Below the pieces are notes generated by a model that was not told the origin of the DNA, did not search any database, and saw nothing but the letters and a program-made list of their open reading frames with translations. The translations under genes were made by a program, and so were the position numbers. A stretch of 26,431 bases of DNA, taken from a virus. The stretch covers positions 1 to 26,431 of the IMG/VR virus record IMGVR_UViG_3300025853_000551. The stretch is one strand, 5' to 3'. Shown in pieces: positions 22,454 through 26,431 of this stretch (position 1 is its first letter; each line of letters begins with the position of its first letter).

Positions 22454-24551
22454 GCACAAAAGATTGCATGTCTAGCCAGTTTTTTCCAATCTCAAGGTCA
22501 ACCTCAAGGGGCACGTTCCACTTAACATTGTATATTTCCTCAAATGCTTTATCTACATGCTTCATAGCATCATAAGTAATTCTGGCAACTTTTTGTTCTT
22601 CGCCAGGGTACACGTCAAGCACTATTGAGTCATGAACCGTATTGATAACAATAGATTTGCATTCTTGATTTCTAAGTTCATTGTGAAGTGAAATAAGTGC
22701 GAGCGGCACCACGCAACCCCCTGCCAAACCTTGTACAGGGTAGTTCTTGATGGAGGGAGCGTTGGATGCAGCGCCAGAAGGAAGCCGTTTAGTATCTGGA
22801 AAAGCGAATTGCTGACCAGTATGCAGACTAACAATCCCATGCGTAATAGCTTCAGTCTGTAAATAATCATGCCATTTACCAAGGGATGGGTACTTCTGCA
22901 CAAAAGCTTTGTAGTATTCGACTTCGTTCGGACTGCCCGACATGCCACCATATAGCGGCTTGAAGGTATGGGCCTTCGCCGCAGTGCGCTCATCTTTTGT
23001 AACGTCACTTTCTGACTTTTGGAATATAACTGACGCAGTATATTTGTGAACATCGACACCATCCAATATGTCTTTAAGCATCTGCTCATCTCCGCACAGC
23101 TGTGCCGCTACACGGAATTCTAGCTGGCTGTAGTCAGCCTGTAAGATTGACCCGCCCTCAAACCTAGATATAACAACAGCGCGTACAGGAAAGGTATTAC
23201 CGCGAGGCTGGTTCTGGAAGTTAGGGTCTGACGAAGATAAGCGTGTAGTACGCGTAACGCATTGGTTAAATCTTGGGTGCAAGATACCATTCTGCTTTAC
23301 ATTACGGGCAATACCACCAATAAAACTAGATAGGTATACATCTACTGCATTAAGCCGGATTGTGGCTTTCAAAAAGTTAGCAGCATTTTCGTTACCTTTG
23401 TGAACGGCGGCGGATAATAAACGAGCCAACGTCGTTTTATCTGTAGCAAAGCCACTAGCAGATACGTCCATAACGCCGCTAGGATTCATTGTGAGCCCGC
23501 CTACTTTTGGCAGCGGTATCTGCACATAGCCGTCCCCGCCGCACGTCTTACAGCGCGTAGGATTCTTCCACAAAGAACCATCTTTGCGTATCTTATAGTA
23601 ATCGCCTTTACCTTTACAATTACCACATTGCTCTGCACGCGTCTTGTGAATGCGTGTAGTCATGTCCTTTACCTTTAAGGCAAATTGAGCGATAGACATA
23701 CGGGGACGAAGTAATGGCTTACCTTTTTCATTTAAGCCGATGTTAAACGCTTCCGCCCACTTCTTCTTGTCAGTGATGCGGCGCGAATAGATTAACTGAC
23801 TTAGCTGTTCGGGGGACGCAAAGTTAATACGACGGTCGCCCATCACAGTGTGGCATATGTCTTCCATTGTTATCTGCAACTGATTCTTTTCAATCTGGTA
23901 ATCAGACTTAACTTTGTGCATTTCCGTAAAGTCAATCTTAATGCCATTTTGTTCGATTGTTGCTAAAACAGGCAGGAAATTGTTCATAAGTTTCAAATGT
24001 TGGCGGAGTGCAGCGTTACTGTTACGGGAAAACAGCTCACGGTGTGCAAAAAATAGCTCACGTGTAGACACGATATCAGCAATACCATATTCCTCGACAG
24101 TTTCCGGCGGCATACAGTCAAAGCCAACGCCGTTGCTTAAGTAATCTTGCACTAAGTCGCCTTTCTTCATAGCAACCTTACGGCGAGCACAGCTATCCGC
24201 TAGGCTTACGCCCCACTTCTGACAACGCAGAAGTAAATACTCTGCAATCATCGTATCGTATACGGGGCCGTCATATACAAAGCCGGCTTCCCACAACCAC
24301 ATTAAATCAAACTTAATGTTGTGCCCAACAAGTAGCTTAGTGTTGTGAAGTACATTTTGTATAGCCGCGTGATTAACCCGCGGGTCTATGTCTTTGTCTT
24401 GATGGTAGAACCATTTGAATACAGGTTCCGCATCATCTAGCGCATATTGTACCGACACAAGTTTGTTGTCCCTGTGAAATGGGGACGGGTCACTGCGTTT
24501 TGTGTCAGGATTAGTTTGAAATGTTGTTTCGACATCCAAAAACGTAATCAT
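22446..24551 (-). CDS. Family A DNA polymerase with 3'-5' exonuclease and DnaJ-like zinc module
   Basis: 701 residues. Replicative polymerase of the phage. Exonuclease: DVET (Asp6, Glu8), GHNIKFD (Asp82), YGIAD (Tyr155, Asp159). Polymerase: motif A ILQADYSQLEFR (Asp473, Glu478), motif B R522-x3-K526-x3-F530-x3-YG, motif C TVHDS (His640, Asp641). The residue equivalent to E. coli 762 is Phe530. Between the domains sit C309-GN-C312-KGKG and C334-KT-C337-GGDG, two CxxCxGxG pairs like half of the DnaJ central zinc domain. I recall the same unusual combination from the SAR116 phage HMO-2011. No 5'-3' exonuclease domain. Starts in an ATGA overlap with the helicase stop. Confidence 0.95.
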   Translation of the reverse strand: MITFLDVETTFQTNPDTKRSDPSPFHRDNKLVSVQYALDDAEPVFKWFYHQDKDIDPRVNHAAIQNVLHNTKLLVGHNIKFDLMWLWEAGFVYDGPVYDTMIAEYLLLRCQKWGVSLADSCARRKVAMKKGDLVQDYLSNGVGFDCMPPETVEEYGIADIVSTRELFFAHRELFSRNSNAALRQHLKLMNNFLPVLATIEQNGIKIDFTEMHKVKSDYQIEKNQLQITMEDICHTVMGDRRINFASPEQLSQLIYSRRITDKKKWAEAFNIGLNEKGKPLLRPRMSIAQFALKVKDMTTRIHKTRAEQCGNCKGKGDYYKIRKDGSLWKNPTRCKTCGGDGYVQIPLPKVGGLTMNPSGVMDVSASGFATDKTTLARLLSAAVHKGNENAANFLKATIRLNAVDVYLSSFIGGIARNVKQNGILHPRFNQCVTRTTRLSSSDPNFQNQPRGNTFPVRAVVISRFEGGSILQADYSQLEFRVAAQLCGDEQMLKDILDGVDVHKYTASVIFQKSESDVTKDERTAAKAHTFKPLYGGMSGSPNEVEYYKAFVQKYPSLGKWHDYLQTEAITHGIVSLHTGQQFAFPDTKRLPSGAASNAPSIKNYPVQGLAGGCVVPLALISLHNELRNQECKSIVINTVHDSIVLDVYPGEEQKVARITYDAMKHVDKAFEEIYNVKWNVPLEVDLEIGKNWLDMQSFVLD

Positions 24552-25765
24552 GCTGTGTACCTACTTGTAGCTGTTTCAAGGTTACAAACTATATTACCGT
24601 GGAATCCTGTCAACTTGTTTTTAGATATTGTGAGGTAACGGCGGCTGTCATTATTATCTGTGATGTCAGACTTACCAATACCTACAATCAAGTCAGCTTC
24701 CGCAGCTTTACCTGTCTTGCTGTTCTCCATCATAGCATATGTGACGTTGGTTTTGTTCTCAGCGTCAGCAGATGCTTGACTGATGCCTATGCCGAACAGG
24801 TCATGTCGCTTACAGATTTCACGAAACTTCAAGTATATTTCACGAAGCTTTTCGTCAGTACGAGCAAATGTGCCAGACACATTTATCTTGTCCAGCTGGT
24901 CTACAATGAGAATGTCAGGCTTTTTGTCAGCGCAATACTTATTAAGCCACTCAAGGCTAGCATCCACATAATCAAGCATAGTAATATTGTGAGCTATCTC
25001 AGTAAACTTTTCGCTAGCATGCTGGCGATTCATGTAAATTTGTTCACTACTGTATCCCGTGTACGCAGACACCGCACGTAGCATTGTGCGTCGTGCTGGT
25101 TCCTCATTAGTAATAATGTGAACGTTGGCGCCCTGGGCACAGAAACCATTAGGGGCGGTAGCCAGTGATACATAGAAAGCAGTCTTGCCAATCTCAGGGC
25201 GAGCGAACGCAATCATGAACTCTCCGCCTTTACCACCGCGCACAGCTTTAGCTAAACTAGGTATATTGAATTCCCAGCAATCTTCGTTAGCTGTGTACTG
25301 TAGCAATTCCTCGACACTGGTAGTGACGGGCGTAACTTCATCATCAGGCACGAACCCATTCTCAGAGTTTTCTACTAACTCTTTGATTTCATGTATCTTT
25401 TCAGGATGGCCTTCCATCATCATCAGCCCCATGTCTGCGATGCGCCGGCCTATTTCCTGCTGCCAGAGTTTTTCTAGTACATCATTTGCAACGTCTTCAC
25501 CAATGTTAGCGTAGGCGTTAATGTCTTCTAATATCTCGGCAATCAGCTCACGTTTAGCCCGCGTAGCTGTAGGGTTGTGAACGCGAAAAAGTTCACGAAC
25601 TTCCAACACGGAAATATCGCGTTCATACTTATTGTGTGCTTGTACGATTGTGTCATACAAGTCTGCTAGCTCGGAGGGAAACATAGACCGCAGCACGCGA
25701 GCCTTGTTTGCTTCAAAGAATTTACGACCAAGCAGTAGCTTGATTAACTGTTGTTCCGTAGTAAT
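24548..25765 (-). CDS. DnaB-type replicative helicase, probable ATT start
   Basis: Unwinds the replication fork. Core: Walker A ARPEIGKTAF, Walker B PDILIVDQLDKI, then GIGISQASADAENK and a terminal SKNKLTGFHG segment, in DnaB/T7-gp4 order; the N-terminal helical domain (SELADLYDTIVQAHNKY) resembles DnaB-like phage helicases. The first ATG-type codon is a GTG at 25696 (382 residues), but 23 further in-frame codons read TTEQQLIKLLLGRKFFEANK, typical of this family's N-terminus, and run back to an ATT at 25765 that has GGGAG eight bases before it. No ATG, GTG or TTG exists between the upstream stop and 25696. I give the ATT start (405 residues). It overlaps the primase end by 22 bases. Confidence 0.85.
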   Translation of the reverse strand: MTTEQQLIKLLLGRKFFEANKARVLRSMFPSELADLYDTIVQAHNKYERDISVLEVRELFRVHNPTATRAKRELIAEILEDINAYANIGEDVANDVLEKLWQQEIGRRIADMGLMMMEGHPEKIHEIKELVENSENGFVPDDEVTPVTTSVEELLQYTANEDCWEFNIPSLAKAVRGGKGGEFMIAFARPEIGKTAFYVSLATAPNGFCAQGANVHIITNEEPARRTMLRAVSAYTGYSSEQIYMNRQHASEKFTEIAHNITMLDYVDASLEWLNKYCADKKPDILIVDQLDKINVSGTFARTDEKLREIYLKFREICKRHDLFGIGISQASADAENKTNVTYAMMENSKTGKAAEADLIVGIGKSDITDNNDSRRYLTISKNKLTGFHGNIVCNLETATSRYTA

Positions 25766-26431
25766 TGTGATATCTCCCGCGGTTCATAATACTTAAGGTC
25801 GTCGTTTATTCTTATTATTGTCGACGATACAAAATACGACAGGTACTTGTGGATGTCAAGCGCCTTACGAGTAGCATCAGGGTCAAGGCATACGAATACC
25901 TTTTCGTATTCCCGCAACTGTGTAAGGTCAGCGTCTTTCATATTAGTACCCAATAGTGCCACGCCAGTGGCAATAGGGGATATAGCACAGGCAGATGCAG
26001 CATCTTCAACTACAACTGCTTGTGAATGGGTGCCGGCTGTAAATAGTTTTTGCGATTTTCCGTACCGATACCATTTTGGGATTGCCCCTTTCTTTAATGC
26101 TCGCCCAATTGCATCATATATTACTCCATCTTTTTGGACTATGAAAACAACTCTGTCTTGCCGTGGGTCATACATGATACGAGCCCTTTGGTTGTGGTAG
26201 GCATCCAAGCAATTATTTTTCTCTAGGTATTTTAATGCGCGAACATTTTCTGTAAAAGGTGTGAACTGTTCGGGCAAAGAAAAATTTTCATGCGCATGAT
26301 AGTTCGTGATAGTTGCACGGATTTTGCTGGATATTTCTGTTTTTGAACGCTCTGTTTTCATCGTGCCAGATGATTTGCACGAAGCAACATAGCAATTCCA
26401 CAATAGTTGGCCATGTATTTTGGATATAGTA
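25744..26431 (-). CDS. DNA primase (TOPRIM), N-terminus cut by the right edge
   Basis: The frame is open to the window end; the TTG at 26403 is an internal codon since the residues before it (IHGQLLWNCY) continue the fold. Near the edge W-N-C-Y-V-A-S-C-K-S-S-G is the end of a primase zinc finger whose first half is outside. The TOPRIM core is visible: AVVVEDAASACAISP (Glu133 of the 219 residues after the TTG) and VFVCLDPDATRKALD (Asp174, Asp176). It makes RNA primers for the polymerase. Unlike T7 gp4, primase and helicase are separate genes here, with a 22-base overlap if the helicase uses ATT. Ends PREISQLLRNNS. Confidence 0.85.
   Translation of the reverse strand, partial: TISKIHGQLLWNCYVASCKSSGTMKTERSKTEISSKIRATITNYHAHENFSLPEQFTPFTENVRALKYLEKNNCLDAYHNQRARIMYDPRQDRVVFIVQKDGVIYDAIGRALKKGAIPKWYRYGKSQKLFTAGTHSQAVVVEDAASACAISPIATGVALLGTNMKDADLTQLREYEKVFVCLDPDATRKALDIHKYLSYFVSSTIIRINDDLKYYEPREISQLLRNNS

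Noticed and set aside
22397-22459. 21-codon upstream extension of the ssDNA-binding-like protein
   Set aside because: It would read through a strong ribosome site placed for the ATG at 22396 and overlaps the polymerase end.
1-26431. tRNA genes, integrase, insertion sequences, attachment sites
   Set aside because: I saw no cloverleaf-like segment, transposase or integrase motif, or terminal inverted repeat; coding density leaves almost no room for them.

Overview
The window is a gene-dense stretch of a double-stranded DNA tailed phage, almost certainly a marine podovirus-type phage. It holds tail fibres, virion/ejection-type proteins and a complete replication cassette, genes commonly overlap by 1 to 20 bases, and there is no intergenic stretch over 50 bases and no recognisable host gene. 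A family A DNA polymerase with a DnaJ-like double CxxCxGxG zinc module between exonuclease and polymerase domains, a cobalamin-dependent class II ribonucleotide reductase, separate primase and helicase genes, and no RNA polymerase gene in view resemble what I recall of the HMO-2011 type of phages, which infect marine Alphaproteobacteria (SAR116, Roseobacter relatives). That placement is from memory and is an inference. Both ends are cut inside genes.

Left half, + strand (1-14749): the virion arm. Three consecutive fibre-type proteins come first. The first (cut at the left edge) and third end in an S74 intramolecular chaperone; the middle one does not. The third carries about 29 tandem 17-residue units. 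Two small genes follow, the second a holin candidate with one membrane helix. Then come a 585-residue Ala/Gln/Asn-rich protein with a gapless 11-residue repeat, two small proteins, and two very large proteins (800 and 1064 residues) that I take as ejection/internal virion proteins by size and position.

Right half, - strand (14746-26431), transcribed right to left: the DNA arm. In transcription order: primase (cut at right edge), replicative helicase, DNA polymerase, a likely ssDNA-binding-type protein with its own strong ribosome site and a possible promoter, a Cas4/RecB-like nuclease, a small protein, a Holliday-junction-resolvase-like nuclease, two small proteins, a cytosine-5 DNA methyltransferase, a small protein, a DUF3310 protein, a small protein, class II ribonucleotide reductase, four tiny overlapping genes, another PD-(D/E)XK-like protein and a 102-residue protein. 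The two arms converge and their stop codons overlap at 14746-14749.

Points most worth a second look: a 234-codon second reading frame inside the methyltransferase gene that itself reads as a motif-rich protein; a helicase whose conserved N-terminus can only be reached from an ATT start codon; a 23-unit gapless hendecad repeat in the 585-residue protein; and a four-unit (204-base) higher-order repeat in the third fibre. Seven genes too short for a standard open-reading-frame cutoff or with revised starts are listed.
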